Positions 47,052 through 58,186 of a stretch of 64,000 bases of DNA are shown in pieces. Positions within the stretch are counted from its first letter, which is position 1. Each line of letters opens with the position of its first letter. Origin of the DNA: Pristionchus mayeri (Eukaryota; Nematoda; Chromadorea; Rhabditida; Neodiplogasteridae); the NCBI GenBank assembly GCA_036245805.1, contig BTRK01000003.1:11634464-11698463 (forward strand), written 5' to 3'. The notes under the pieces were generated by a model. That model worked only from the letters and a program-made list of their open reading frames with translations, was not told the DNA's origin and made no database searches. The translations under genes were made by a program, and so were the position numbers.

Positions 47052-48307
47052 TTAGGTTGGTTGATAATGAATACAAGATTTTTTAAAAAATTTAATTTTC
47101 CCGCTTTTTTGCAGGTTGGCAATTTCCCAACTCTAGAATGTTCTAGAGTGTTCTCGGAGGTACTCCCCTAAAGATATATAAAAGCGGCCGCTTCAAGGTA
47201 GAATAAACTATGACCGACATTACCGAAGACCAACTTCACGTCTTGTACTATTACGAATGGCTGCGCGGAGCCAACGCGAGCAAGACCACTGCTAACATCA
47301 ACGGAGCATTCAAGAAGGATGTGACTACCTACAGCACAGTACACCGATGGTTCAATCGCTTTGAGGAAGGAGAGACGAATCTCGAAAGCGGACACTCCAC
47401 TGGTCCCCCAATCACCACCGATGATTCTGAATTACTCCGTGCCATAAGGGAGAAGCCGGAATCAAGCACCCGTGAACTGGCGACCACACTTGGGTGCGTC
47501 CATAGTACTGTTGTCAACCACCTCAAAACGCTTGGCTACCACAAAGTTCTATCCAGACGGGTGCCCCACCAACTCACCGATGGCCAGAGGATGACCCGTA
47601 CAAGCATCTGCCAATCTCTCCTCCTTCGCCCCCACAGGAAGGAGCTTCTAGAAGACCTCGTGACTGGAGATGAAAGTTGGATCCTCTACGATAACAGTAC
47701 CCGTCACGCTGTCTGGATCCCCCGAGGAGAAGAGCCGCCAACGCAACCCAAAGCCGACCCCCATCCAAAGAAGATTCTTCTGTGCTGCTTCTGGGATGCG
47801 CAAGGGATGCTGTACTATGACCTGCTCACTCAAGGGAAAACAGTCAGTTCTATCCTCTACAGTACTCAACTGGACAACCTGGCCGCTGCGATGAAACAGA
47901 AGCGTCGGAGACGAACTACAGTATACCTGCTTCATGACAACGCTCGACCTCATACAGCAAAGTTAACTCAGTCCAAGCTTGCCGAACTGAACTGGGAAAC
48001 CGTACCCCACCCGCCATATTCTCCTGACTTGGCACCCTCTGACTACCACTTGTTCCGGGCCCTCAAGTTGTTCCTACGCAACAAAACCTTCGCGGACTTT
48101 GACCACCTGAAAACCGATGTCGCCAACTTCTTCGAGTCCCAGCCATCGTTCTTCTGGGAGAACGGCATCAATGACCTGCCCAATAGGTGGACCAATGTTG
48201 TGCAGTACAATGGTGATTATATTGTTGATTGATTGTTGTGTGTTGTTGAATTATAAATAAAAATGTTATGAACAAAAAAATCTTGCATTCATTATCGACC
48301 AACCTAA
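47052..48307 (+). mobile_element. Intact mariner transposon
   Basis: The 1,256-base element has terminal repeats TTAGGTTGGTTGATAATGAA and the inverse, with TA on each side (47,050 and 48,308). The equivalent site in the left repeat arm is empty (CCAATTAGTTGACG near 33,863-33,876), so the insertion and its TA duplication can be read directly. It encodes one intact transposase. Confidence 0.95.
47210..48232 (+). CDS. Mariner transposase (D,D34D), intact
   Basis: This 340-residue uninterrupted frame is the expected length for mariner. Residues 1-110 hold the paired helix-turn-helix DNA-binding region (TVHRWFNRFEEGETNLESG; STVVNHLKTLGYHKVLSRRV). The catalytic triad is VTGDESW (Asp about 155), LLHDNARPH (Asp about 247) and YSPDLAPSDYH, with exactly 34 residues between the second and third Asp. 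The enzyme cuts and pastes the element at TA sites. The ATG sits 158 bases inside the left end, after a TATATAAAAG promoter-like box (about 47,174). A short 3' UTR with AATAAA follows the TGA. It is the only mariner here with a fully open frame, so it may be active or recently active. Confidence 0.95.
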   Translation: MTDITEDQLHVLYYYEWLRGANASKTTANINGAFKKDVTTYSTVHRWFNRFEEGETNLESGHSTGPPITTDDSELLRAIREKPESSTRELATTLGCVHSTVVNHLKTLGYHKVLSRRVPHQLTDGQRMTRTSICQSLLLRPHRKELLEDLVTGDESWILYDNSTRHAVWIPRGEEPPTQPKADPHPKKILLCCFWDAQGMLYYDLLTQGKTVSSILYSTQLDNLAAAMKQKRRRRTTVYLLHDNARPHTAKLTQSKLAELNWETVPHPPYSPDLAPSDYHLFRALKLFLRNKTFADFDHLKTDVANFFESQPSFFWENGINDLPNRWTNVVQYNGDYIVD

Positions 48308-49235
48308 TAGTTGACGACATAATCTCAGTGGCATTCAATACAGTAATCGTGATTGCAGTGGATGGCTTCGCTAGAAACGTTAGCGTTCTTTTTTTTCGCC
48401 TTCCTGACGGATGATAGAGTACTAATTATATATATTTTCTTGCTAAAACCATAGCTAATGAGAACCAAAAATAGCTTCCATCTTCGTTATGTGAATATTT
48501 CCGACGAATTCGTTTTGACAGTGTGGTAGACTGTGTCGAAAATACTGGGAAATATTCCTATTTTTGGTTCTCTCGGATGATTCGATGATTATCCGACCTC
48601 TCAGAGAAAGGAATACTGTATGATTACAAAAGCTTCTCTTTGATGTATACCCTATATGTGCACTCATCTGCTCTGCTAATTATGGCTCGATTCTGCCACC
48701 GATGCGCTTTTTGCCACTATGCAAGATCACATTTGAGATCACCTAAATAACATTCATCTAATATTTTGAGTTTACTCCTCCTTTAATGATCCTTTAGGTA
48801 TGTAGTGCACTGATGGGCTCAGCTAATTACGACTCGATTCTGCCTCCGATGCGCCTTACGCGCCACTACGCTAAGCTGCTAGTGGGATTCTGCCCCAAAG
48901 AGGTATGACTAACACGCACTGATTAGTATTTCCGAAAATACGATACATTGGATACATTTGTGGCTATACTAAGAAACCTTTATGGAGATTTTGTCCCAGA
49001 GAGGTGAACACGGTTTTCTACAGTTCAATTTACAACTCTCCCATTTGAATGTTCTAGCATTGGTAATGCAATGGAGATGGGAGAGTTTGAAAAAAAATAG
49101 TGTGTGTTTCCTTCTGAATATTCCTCATGCACGCGTTTCAGGCAACTCACGTACGAGGTTGTGAACCAGCACTATTCTTTGTTAGCGCTTATTTGCAGTC
49201 GAGGGCTTACGATCATCAACGGGTTCGTTTAAGCA

Positions 49236-49631
49236 GCTTGCTACAAAGTCTCAAAATATAACTAACGCGGTCTCCCAGATCAACCCCATTCATTGATGGA
49301 AAAGTCGCCTTCTTCGAGGCTCTGGATCCAATTCCTGAAGGTGTTGTGGAGGGGGCATGTGTGTCATAAACATTCTTCAGTAGGGTATCCGAATCCTTCA
49401 TAGTGGTGTTGAATAGAGAGAGGTAAATCAAACCATGTCGGTAGTGGGTGTCACCAGGAACATACATCGTTACTCTACAAGAGCATGACTGAAGGAAAGG
49501 GAATGGAGAGTTGTTTACTATAAAGGCCCATCACTGATTGTTATTCACTAGGAACATGGGAAAACCAAAGTGCATTTGTGGCGAGCAGTGTAAAAACAAA
49601 ACCAGTGACAAAGACTTTCCCGCCAACCTAA
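49236..49631 (-). mobile_element. 5' end remnant of a third mariner type
   Basis: On the minus strand the end TTAGGTTGGCGGGAAAGTC (next to TA at 49,632) is followed by a leader and MYVPGDTHYRHGLIYLSLF, then in a shifted frame FRNWIQSLEEGDFSINEWG and SGRPR, the mariner N-terminal helix-turn-helix region. The element is cut off where the inverted-repeat arm ends. Confidence 0.65.
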
Positions 49632-49852
49632 TAGTTGCGCTTTTTTATACATGTCTGCTCATAATCTGAATTTGTGTATCTCTTCACTGTTCAACATGCA
49701 ATAGAAACAAATATTTCCGTAACTCCCAAAATTTACAAGGGATCTCGGCAAAAAATGTACAGCACTGACAGGCTGATATTTACAAAAGGAAGAAATAAGT
49801 CTAGGCGATCTTTCGTTGTTAATAAATTTCAGTGAAAAAAAAGATTTTTTCA

Positions 49853-50893
49853 TAGATTTTTTCCAGCTGGACAAACTTTATGACGTTGGAGATAGGACCG
49901 AGGCCTAACCAGCATAAATTTTTGAAGTTGCTGCTCATTCGCACATTCGCTGTAGCCGTCCTGCAAAAACGGGGTATAAAATTCTGAACTCTGCTTCCAG
50001 AGTAGTTAGAGACCCGTTCAAAGCGTCAAAATGATCGCCATCGTTAATGCAGATGATTCTGAGAATATGAAAACAATATCTTATAATTTGCCCTCAGGGC
50101 ATGAAAAAATCACTTTTTCACATGGGCACTTTTTGGAGGTTCATAACTTTTCGGGAAATGCATATTAAAATCTGATTTTTGCTTAGTCATGCTCATAATG
50201 TCCTAGATATATGATTTCCAACTTTTTAGAGCGTTTGGATATCTTTTATGTCTACCGCGATCGGTTTTCGGAGGCACTATCGAGTCCCCGATCCGCTATT
50301 TTCGTCAGCACTCAATCTCCAACTTTACCCAAAATTAATAAAACATTTCAAAAAGTTGGAAATCAGTTCTCCAGAACATGTTGGACTTGTACACACAATA
50401 ACAAATGGTTTCCTTAACTTTTCCACAAACTTTTTTTCGGAGGGCCATGTACTCAGGGCCACGGTGCACCTCCGAAAGACGATCGCCGCGGCCAGGAAAG
50501 ATATCCAAACACTCTAAAAAGTTGGAAATCACATATCTAGGACATTGTGAACATGACTAAGCAAAAATCTGATTTTAATATGTATTTCCCGAAAAGTTGT
50601 GAACCTCCAAAAAGTGCCCATGTGAAAAAGTGATTTTTTCATGCCCTGAGGGCAAATTATAAGATATTGTTTTCATATTCTCAGAATCATCAGCATTAAC
50701 GATGGCGATCATTTTGACGCTTTGAACGGGTCTCTAACTTGTTTGGAAGCAGAGTTAAGAATTTTAGACCCCGTTTTTGCAGGACGGCTACAGCGAATGT
50801 GCGACTGAGCAGCAACTTCAAAAATTTATGCTGGTTAGGCCTCGGTCCTATCTCCAACGTCATAAAGTTTGTCCAGCTGGAAAAAATCTATGT
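49853..50893. repeat. 1 kb palindrome
   Basis: The arms are inverted copies sharing CCAGCTGGACAAACTTTATG, ACGTTGGAGATAGGACCGAG and TAATGCAGATGATTCTGAG-like text, with a centre near 50,375. Overlapping open frames inside are symmetric. Fold-back element, family not recognised. Confidence 0.75.
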
Positions 50894-51524
50894 AAGAATA
50901 ATGCATGTTTGAAAAAGTGAAATTCGATTTTGTCATCACTATGCAATCTTAAAAAATGTTTGTGGAACCGAAATATGTGTATCGTAATCCCCGATGAATT
51001 TGCTATATATCTGCAAAATTTCGGAATTAGATCTAATCTAGAACAAAAGTTATGGCAAAACTTCAAATCGTACGGATACTTTCAGGCGCGACTGTATATA
51101 ATGTTTTAATGAGCCAATAATTGATACCCGTGCAACGTAGACACCACCGTCGATGACTCCTAGGCCATTGCATAAGGATGAATCTTTCACGCAATGTGTA
51201 GAACCGTTTCTGCAGTTTTTTTTGTTGTTTCTGAATTACCTGATTCAAACATTGCTCACTGTGCGATCCGGTACTGGTACGAGTCGGTGAGCAAGATAAC
51301 ACTTCCTGAAATTCACTCGTTGTTTGACCGTAAAAACGGTGAGGAATTCTTTATTTGCCTTGGCAATGTGTGATCATTAGGCAAGAGTAGAAGGGAGATG
51401 ATCGGGTACAGTATGGTGTTCCTAATACGGGTCATCTACTCTTCATTTCCCACTCTCTCGCCGAATTGTAGAGATAGAAACGGAAAGATGATGATCTAAA
51501 TTACGAACTGAAGACATAACTTAC
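50894..51524. other. Spacer with possible Tc1-like terminus
   Basis: ACAGTCGCGCCTGAAAGTAT read on the minus strand from about 51,097 resembles the start of Tc1-type ends, but no partner end or transposase was found. The rest is unassigned. Confidence 0.25.
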
Positions 51525-51618
51525 CGTCCTTCTGATGAAACGGCCAGCGAACATCACCGATCACAGGGACAAAGTTGCCGTTGAAGGCGGGCTCGAACTC
51601 CATGTCAGATTTGGCCAT
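51525..51618 (-). CDS. First exon of LU-linked neighbour gene (left palindrome arm)
   Basis: ATG at 51,618 gives MAKSDMEFEPAFNGNFVPVI, continuing GDVRWPFHQKDG to a GTAAGT donor at 51,525. The following intron leads left into text where no second exon was recognised. It is identical in frame to 63,917-64,000 and decayed at 30,112. Family unknown. It points away from the palindrome centre, next to the 3' end of the LU gene on the same strand. Confidence 0.5.
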
Positions 51619-52104
51619 TTGTGTCTACAAGAACCACTATATTGAATTACTGTATCTCTACAATTGTGTACGAGAATGAGAAATAGCACGAAAATTACGA
51701 GCTTCAGAAAATGAAGACGGGCTCAAACTCCATTTTTTCTCCTCTCAACTGCCTTTTGTACCACCTGGGATGGTTGCGAAGTAAACCACTTGTTAGCGAT
51801 AGGACGATGGGAACGAGGGAAAGGGGGGCGATTTTATCGTACTTCCTGGAATAAATTCGCTTGCTGAGCGAAAGATTGAACAATGCTTGGAATAAAGGGC
51901 ATAACATTACCCAACATAACACATTTATTCTCATGCATTTCAATAATTCAACTAGATATGCGCTTCCGATAGTCATCTACCAGATGTCGGATCTCTTCGG
52001 CAGTTGGATCGTTGCACTCACTGCAATTTGTCTTCATTTTATCGAATATTATTGATTTAGGATCATTTGTGGGGACTAATTCCGCTGTTTCGCTGCTTCA
52101 ACAA

Positions 52105-53497
52105 GGGTTCCGGAAATGGGCGTAATTGGGCATCTTTTGAATCATTTGCAGAAATGTTTCATGTGCTCTGTATACGTATACTATATATTGTACATGAAAT
52201 ATTAGGTTGAACAGAAAGTCTTTATAAACTGTTTTGCTCGATCACTGCTCAGTGCACGAGTCCTTTGGTGTTCCCTCGCCTCTAGTGAATAACTCATGAC
52301 AAAGGGACTATGTGGTCAACAACTCCCCATTCCACGCCTTTCATTCCACGATGTTGTAAGACCACGATGTTTGTTCCCACGGCCTTGCACATCCGCAACG
52401 TTCTGTTATTCGTATTCCTCTCTCACACTACAATGAAGGAATAGGAACGTCAGTTGGCTGAAGTGTACGATTCATATGCCACTCACTACCAGACCATGCG
52501 CAATTGGTACCAACTGTTCGAGTAGAGGGACTTTTCCATGGATGATCATGACCGGTCTGGGAGGCCACCCGAGCTGGATTTGGATGCGCTACGGATCGTA
52601 GTGGAATTGGATCCTTCCCAAATACCCGCGACATGGCAGCCACACTTGGGGTATCGCAAAGCACCATCGTAAAATGATTGGTCTCCATTGGCAAGAAGAA
52701 GAAGCTAGGCCGTTTCATACCCCACAAATTGACCCAAGACCAGTTTGACCACCGTGTCGACGATTCCCTTTCTCTACTCACTCTTCACGCTGGAGATCGA
52801 TGGTTGGACCGTCTCATATCAGGGGTCGAGAAGTGGGTCTGCTATGAGAATCACCATAGGAGGGCACAGTGGGTGGATGCCAATGAGACCCCACAGGACG
52901 TCGCAAAGCCTGACCTTCACCCTATGAAAATCTTGCTCTCTGCCTGGTGGGGGGTGGATGGCCCGATTTACTGGGAGCTCCTACCCGAGAAGCGGATAAT
53001 TACTGAATATGTCTACACTAAACAACTACGGAATCTCAAGAAGAAATTCGCACAATCTGCCCTGAACGGCAAGAAAGTGTACTATCAACACGATAACGCC
53101 CGACCCCATGTTGCACGGCAGGTCAAGCAGGAGCTGTCCAAATAAGGCTGGATGGTTCTCCCTCATACACCGTATTCTCCTGACTTGGCCCCTTCGGATT
53201 ATTGGTTGTTCTCGGATCTGACCCGTCATCTCGATCAGAGATCCTTCATTTCCCGTGGGGCGATCGAGGCCGCACTCAAGCAATATTTTGATTCGCGCCG
53301 AGATGGGTTCTATAAGGAGGGAATCCATAAGTTGCCCGAACGTTGGAGATTTGTCATAGATAACAATGGTGCATACGTTTGATTTCGCTCTTGCGCTTTA
53401 TTGTCAGAAGAAGGGAAATAAAAAGTTTATAAAGACTTTCTGTTCAACCTAATATATCCGAAAATGATTCAAAGAATTACGCCCAATTCCGGAACCC
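52105..53497. mobile_element. GGGTTCCGG MITE split by a mariner
   Basis: The halves 52,105-52,201 and 53,453-53,497 together equal the unbroken 140-base MITE at 63,291-63,430. It lies between LU exons 13 and 14. Confidence 0.85.
52202..53452 (+). mobile_element. Full-length mariner element, transposase decayed
   Basis: The 1,251-base element begins TTAGGTTGAACAGAAAGTCT and ends with the inverse, flanked by TA (52,200 and 53,453). The transposase is readable in pieces: N-terminal text near 52,440-52,620, then 52,678-53,145 (PHKLTQDQFDHRVDD, YQHDNARPHVA) and 53,152-53,382 (HTPYSPDLAPSDYWLF to NNGAYV). Defects: several stops and frame changes in the first third, an in-frame TAA before GWMVLPH, and the first catalytic Asp replaced by Val (SGVEKW for GDEKW). 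It is inactive. A different mariner family from 35,153 and 47,052. Confidence 0.9.
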
Positions 53498-54852
53498 ATG
53501 CTACAACTCCTTGTCTCTTCATTCCCACGCACTCAATAGACTATCGTCCAACGCGATAATCGGATCTAGTACCATGAATGCGTATCATGATACTCTTATG
53601 CGGGAATGCGCATACTGGTAATTCAAGTATCAAAAGTAGCCAATATCATGCGATGTCTTACCTGTTTTCGCAGGTGCACGTTATGAACCTCCTTGATCCG
53701 TCACTGTGAGCGGCGCACGACATGTTGGTGCGCTCAACCTGCGAAAAGAGTTAGCAAGTACGTATACGTTCAGTTTCCAATCGCATATGAGGCCGGTTGC
53801 AGAAGAGTCAAACAAGGGTTGGCACATCAAAATTTCGAAAATTTGTGGAAATGGGTTTTCGAGGGTGCTGATCATCATGGTATGTTTCATTTTGCACTAA
53901 TCCGACCGGTGCAGCCGGGCTGCACATTGCTCCGTTTTCGATTTTCCTTAATAATTCAAAAACTAAATAACCGATTGACTTGCAATTTTTAGAGGTGGTA
54001 AATATGCTAAATATACATCTAATAAAATATAAAAAGCAAAATTAATGTTATGCAAATTCGTCGAAAAATTGGATCTCGAATTCTAGGGAGAAGCGGAGGA
54101 AAAACTATATGTATGGGGTTTGCATTATCCGCTTTTTTGCTATGGTTACCGATGTGATGCAATTCGTGTGGCACACAACGTCCAGCTTATAATCGTATGC
54201 GAATTTACCTGATCATGAATTTTGATAAGTTTGCAAATCATGTTGAAAAGTTACCAGTTTCAACATTGAAACAGCCCTCGAATTTCTTGCAGACACGCAT
54301 TCTAAAATTGTGCACGCTTTCCAAGAAAAATGAGATTAATTGTGCTTACTTCCTATTCATCTCAAGTTCGGCTAATTTCTCAGCGAGCTGATCAAAACCT
54401 GTGTTATCGGGTGGAGAATTGCAAAATCTGAAAATTATAATTACTGTAAAATTACAGTATTTGCAAAGAAAAGTATGTATACTCACTTTTCGGTGCAAGA
54501 ACAGTCCATGTTTTCACCCTTCATCTCGCATCCTGTTACCGCAAGTGCGTGAACATTCTGAAATAGAACATGATGTTCATATGGTATATTCGTTATTCAA
54601 CATAAACTCGCTTTAAATAAATTATGATCAACTTGAACGTTAAATGATAAAAGGGTCACTTCATTCTATAGAGCAATTTCATCACCTAGCTGCTCAGGTG
54701 TTTACCGAAATTCTAGCTCGCAAGTTAACAAGAAACACGCACACATCCGGCAGCAACATTAATTATTCCGTCCAATCCCTTCAGTACGAAAGTGTGACAC
54801 GCATTTGTACACTCTGCTTCATAAAGACTGCTAATGATAACTGAAAATTCAA

Positions 54853-55942
54853 TATATGAGAGGAATCGCGAGAGAATCGACCATTTGAGGGGGGTGGGCG
54901 GCAGTAGGAAAAAAAGGTGTCCTATCTGGCAACAAATTCAAATATAAGTATTTAAAATGATGCTCTTTTAAACTGCGTCGTTAGAATTTTGATATCGGTC
55001 GTCATCTTCGAGATTCAGAAGGCCAAACTTGGTACTATCACTTTTCGACATTCAAATCGGGGCCACTTAAATGATCATAACTTCGTTTAAAATGAAGATA
55101 GAAGGTCGAGTCTCTATGCCTATTTTTACCGGAGTCACAGTTTTGCGTGTTTCCTTGGATTCTTCAGGTGAAATTTCCTCTTTTCAGTAGCCCTTTTTCT
55201 TTGAGCTGTTTCGAGGGATGTATTTACATTATTTTAAACCCATTTAGTGCATTTGGGCCCATCCCGCACGTTGAAATTGGTCAAAATATGGAATTTCAAA
55301 TTTTCGGTCATGTGGCCATTTATGACCAATGGAAGAGCTATAACAGGGGGGGGGGGGTAGATACTTAGAATGTTGTTTTGGATGTTTTTGAATGATTTTG
55401 AGCCCAAATCAGGCCAATTGAAGATACGGAAGTACTCTTTTCCAGAACTCATTTTGAGGTCGTCGCACAAAAGTGCCACCATTTTTTTCTATACTCCGAT
55501 TTTCCTAATTTTTGGCGAGAAGTTAGTTACTTGTATGATCTTAAACTTAAGCATGATAACCCAAAACGTTTTTCCGATTTCCAAAGATACGTCATTTTTG
55601 GTCCTCCCGACCGCCCTGCACCACGGTGAAGGCCAGGAATGATGTCTTCTAGATCATATTGTAGAGCATGATGGTAGCTTTCTTTCGAAAAAAAGAGCGA
55701 CCTCTATCTTTATTTTAAACGAAGTTATGATCATTTAAGTGGCCCCGATTTGAATGTCGAAAAGTGATAGTACCAAGTTTGGCCTTCTGAATCTCGAAGA
55801 TGACGACCGATATCAAAATTCTGACGACGCAGTTTAAAAGAGAATCATTCGAAATACTTATAACGAAAATTATAGCGGGATTGAACAGACTTGAATCCTA
55901 CCGCCGCGGCGTGGTCGATTCTCTCGCGATTCGCCTCATATA
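54853..55942. mobile_element. Fold-back element, TATATGAG family, in LU intron 6
   Basis: Inverted ends (TATATGAGAGGAATCGCGAG; its complement at right) with long matching arms. The same insertion is at 60,504-61,589 in the other arm, while the 24,360-24,406 intron of the third LU copy has the uninterrupted AATAATATATATTGTG sequence. Confidence 0.85.
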
Positions 55943-57311
55943 TTATTGTTTATTAATTTTATACAATTCACCTTCACCCTTCTCCATATGTGCAATGTAA
56001 CTATGACACTTCAGCTGAACTAGATTCTTCATCGCAAAAGTTTCCTTTTGCTTGAGCGAATTCCTTATTTTCATCATGTCCGGTTTATTGCAGTCACTGA
56101 AAATATTGGTTATATAATAACTAAGGATCTTCGGATGAATAGAACAATGCCACTATATTTATTGCAGACACTAGTATTTTTTTTCACTAAAATATAATGC
56201 AATTATCTCACTCCAAATAGCAAGTGCAGTGTTCAGAACCATCCAAACGGAAGTAGCAACCATCTTTAGACGGACCTTCTTCGTCCTAAAATTGAGAAAT
56301 TAGAGACGGTGTTGCATCTTCTCTAGCTAAAAGTGCAGGCCGGACTAGATAAATCAATGATGAGATTCATTTCTTCGAAACCAACCCTAATTCAATCATA
56401 TAGGTTCACGTCATCAGTCAGCAAACTTACAAAATCTAATCAACTCACGCATCTCAACGAGATGGAATAATTATTTGTATCACCCTCCACAATTGTATGG
56501 CACGATCGATCGCAATTCGCCTGCACAAGTGCAGTGTGATCATCTTCCTTAATTCAATTCACCTTTAAATTGAGTCAGCATTCAGGATAACAATCTCGCA
56601 TAAAGAGAAAGAGTGAAGGTACATGACCGAATGAAAGTTTTGTCGATCAATTATCCAATGACTTGCGTAGGAATGATTCATTGCATGCGAAACATTTCTA
56701 AATCATGAAATTACATTTGCTCTCAGAGTAATTTCCTGTTTGTATCACATGATGCACGTTGACCTGCAGTGAAATTTGTATTAATTCCATGTTCATAACA
56801 ATTTCTCACTCGTGGATGATGCCAAGCGCAAGAAGAGCTCGCAATCTGAATGAACTGTTGAAATCACACGAATAAATGAAAACTCACACCTTCATTTCCG
56901 GAAAACCGGGTCAGAACGGGGAAGTATTACGGGAATTCAGACCTTTTGTATTATCTCCCAACACTATTCGCGGAAATGACGCCGAGTTTGAGTGGGCATT
57001 AGTCATTCCATCAGAAAACTAGTTTAACCACGCTTTTGATTGAATTGAATTGTACTTTACTTGCAAGAAGTAATACATTCCATTGCGCTTAGACGAGCCG
57101 TTTTTAGCTTCTCCAACACGCTTCACTACAATTCGTTTACGTATATCTGTGCCGTCTCTCGACATCGGATGCAATTTCTAAAGGGTGATGAAAGAATGCA
57201 ATTTCGGAAGAGTGATGTCATTGTTACTCGAACGCAAACTAGCCATGATACTAGTAATTACAACCTGCAAAACGCCACGATTAACGTTTTGATATACAAC
57301 ATAAGTAGGAA

Positions 57312-57475
57312 CTAGCGACCTTCGGTCGCTACGTTACGCGGGGTTGTGTGTTAAGGATAAAAAAATGGACGTAACTGTTGAGAGCCTGCTTAAAACGTTG
57401 TAAAAGGCTCGTGAGGCCTCGGGCAATTCGAAAAAATTGGGATGGGGCCTCGCCCCATCCCAATTTTTTCGAATC
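57312..57475 (-). repeat. CTAG-hairpin repeat terminus, inverted copy
   Basis: Read on the minus strand it ends in the hairpin AGCGACC-GAA-GGTCGCT plus AG, next to TT, as at 1,002. It contains CTCGTGAGGCCTCGGGC and the GGGATGGGGC hairpin at 57,438-57,467. Confidence 0.6.
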
Positions 57476-57599
57476 ACCCTCGGCCTCACGAGCCTTTCAC
57501 AACGCTTACGCTGCGGGGGATGAGAGCAGGTTGGACTGATTTTGCAAAAGCGAGAGAGTATACAGTAGGGTGCAGTGAGATGTTCCGCTATTTCGTAAA

Positions 57600-58185
57600 A
57601 TGCTCCATGATGTATGGTGTGGGTATACGATAGCATTTAACTTTTCTGCGATTTAGTAAATCACACCATGATGCGTGGTGTGGGTATACGGTAGCGTGCA
57701 TTTAACTTGTCTACGATTTAGTAAATCACACCATGGTGCGTGGTGCGGTATACGGTAGCGTGAATTTAAGTTTTCTGCGATTTAGTAAATCACATCATGG
57801 TGCGTGGTGTGGTATACGGTAGCGTGCATTTAAATTTTCTGCGATTTAGTAAATCACACCTTGGTGCGTGGTGTGGTGGGTGGTGCGGAGGGTGCAGTAA
57901 AGGTATCTGCGATTTAGTATACCATGGTGTGCGGGTATACGGTAGTCATAAGTCTGACCAACGGAATATTGTCTGACCCAAGGCTAACTGTTATGGTATA
58001 CGGTAGTTTGTTAAAGCGTCGCCGACAGACAGACAGACAGACAGACAAACTGACTCACAGACAAACGCTACGATATTTTTCCTATAGGGATTTCATCATT
58101 CGCCTTCAAAACAGGAATGTAATTTCGCAAGAGTCTAGACAGTTCGCAATCATCGGAACTCGAATGCACTCTTGCAATTCCTGGT
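57600..58185. repeat. Minisatellite-bearing segment, copy 2 (inverted)
   Basis: About five units of roughly 60 bases with TTTAGTAAATCACACCATGG and GGTATACGGTAGCGTG, then a GACAGACAGACAGACAGACA tract at 58,024-58,047. It is the inverse of 23,240-23,815. Confidence 0.75.
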
Positions 58186-58186
58186 A

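Larger units (their letters stand above)
46659..49232. repeat. Right arm of inverted repeat flanking the esterase gene
   Basis: Inverted copy of 32,587-34,258, interrupted by the mariner at 47,052-48,307. Its outer end is CGGGTTCGTTTAA and its inner end is near GTGTTTGAGCTATTGCAGAG. It lacks most of the small ORF found in the left arm. Confidence 0.85.
51948..56895 (-). pseudogene. Triple-LU secreted protein gene, left palindrome copy
   Basis: Exons: 56,888-56,895; 56,810-56,845; 56,715-56,763; 56,449-56,547; 56,212-56,285; 55,972-56,096; 54,743-54,840; 54,487-54,557; 54,350-54,427; 54,255-54,301; 54,150-54,208 (cut short); exon 12 deleted; 53,662-53,738; 51,948-52,020. It encodes a signal peptide (MKVLRALLALG) and three LU modules. 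Exon 4 ends SISLRC, the normal LU Cys. In exon 3 the Cys of CIMCY is TGA (56,745-56,747), so translation would stop in LU1. The 3' part of exon 11 and exon 12 are deleted. A fold-back (54,853-55,942) and a mariner (52,202-53,452) sit in introns. Not functional as it stands. Confidence 0.7.
51535..57475. repeat. Left arm of giant palindrome
   Basis: Inverted copy of 58,980-64,000, very similar throughout. Differences: the left arm has a mariner (52,202-53,452), and it lacks about 350 bases that hold LU exon 12 in the right arm (62,296-62,645). The right arm continues beyond the window. Confidence 0.9.

Noticed and set aside
51063..51302. Minus-strand 79-codon frame as a Tc1 transposase remnant
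   Set aside because: The ACAGTCGCGCCTG text nearby resembles a Tc1-type end, but no DDE motif or second end could be read.
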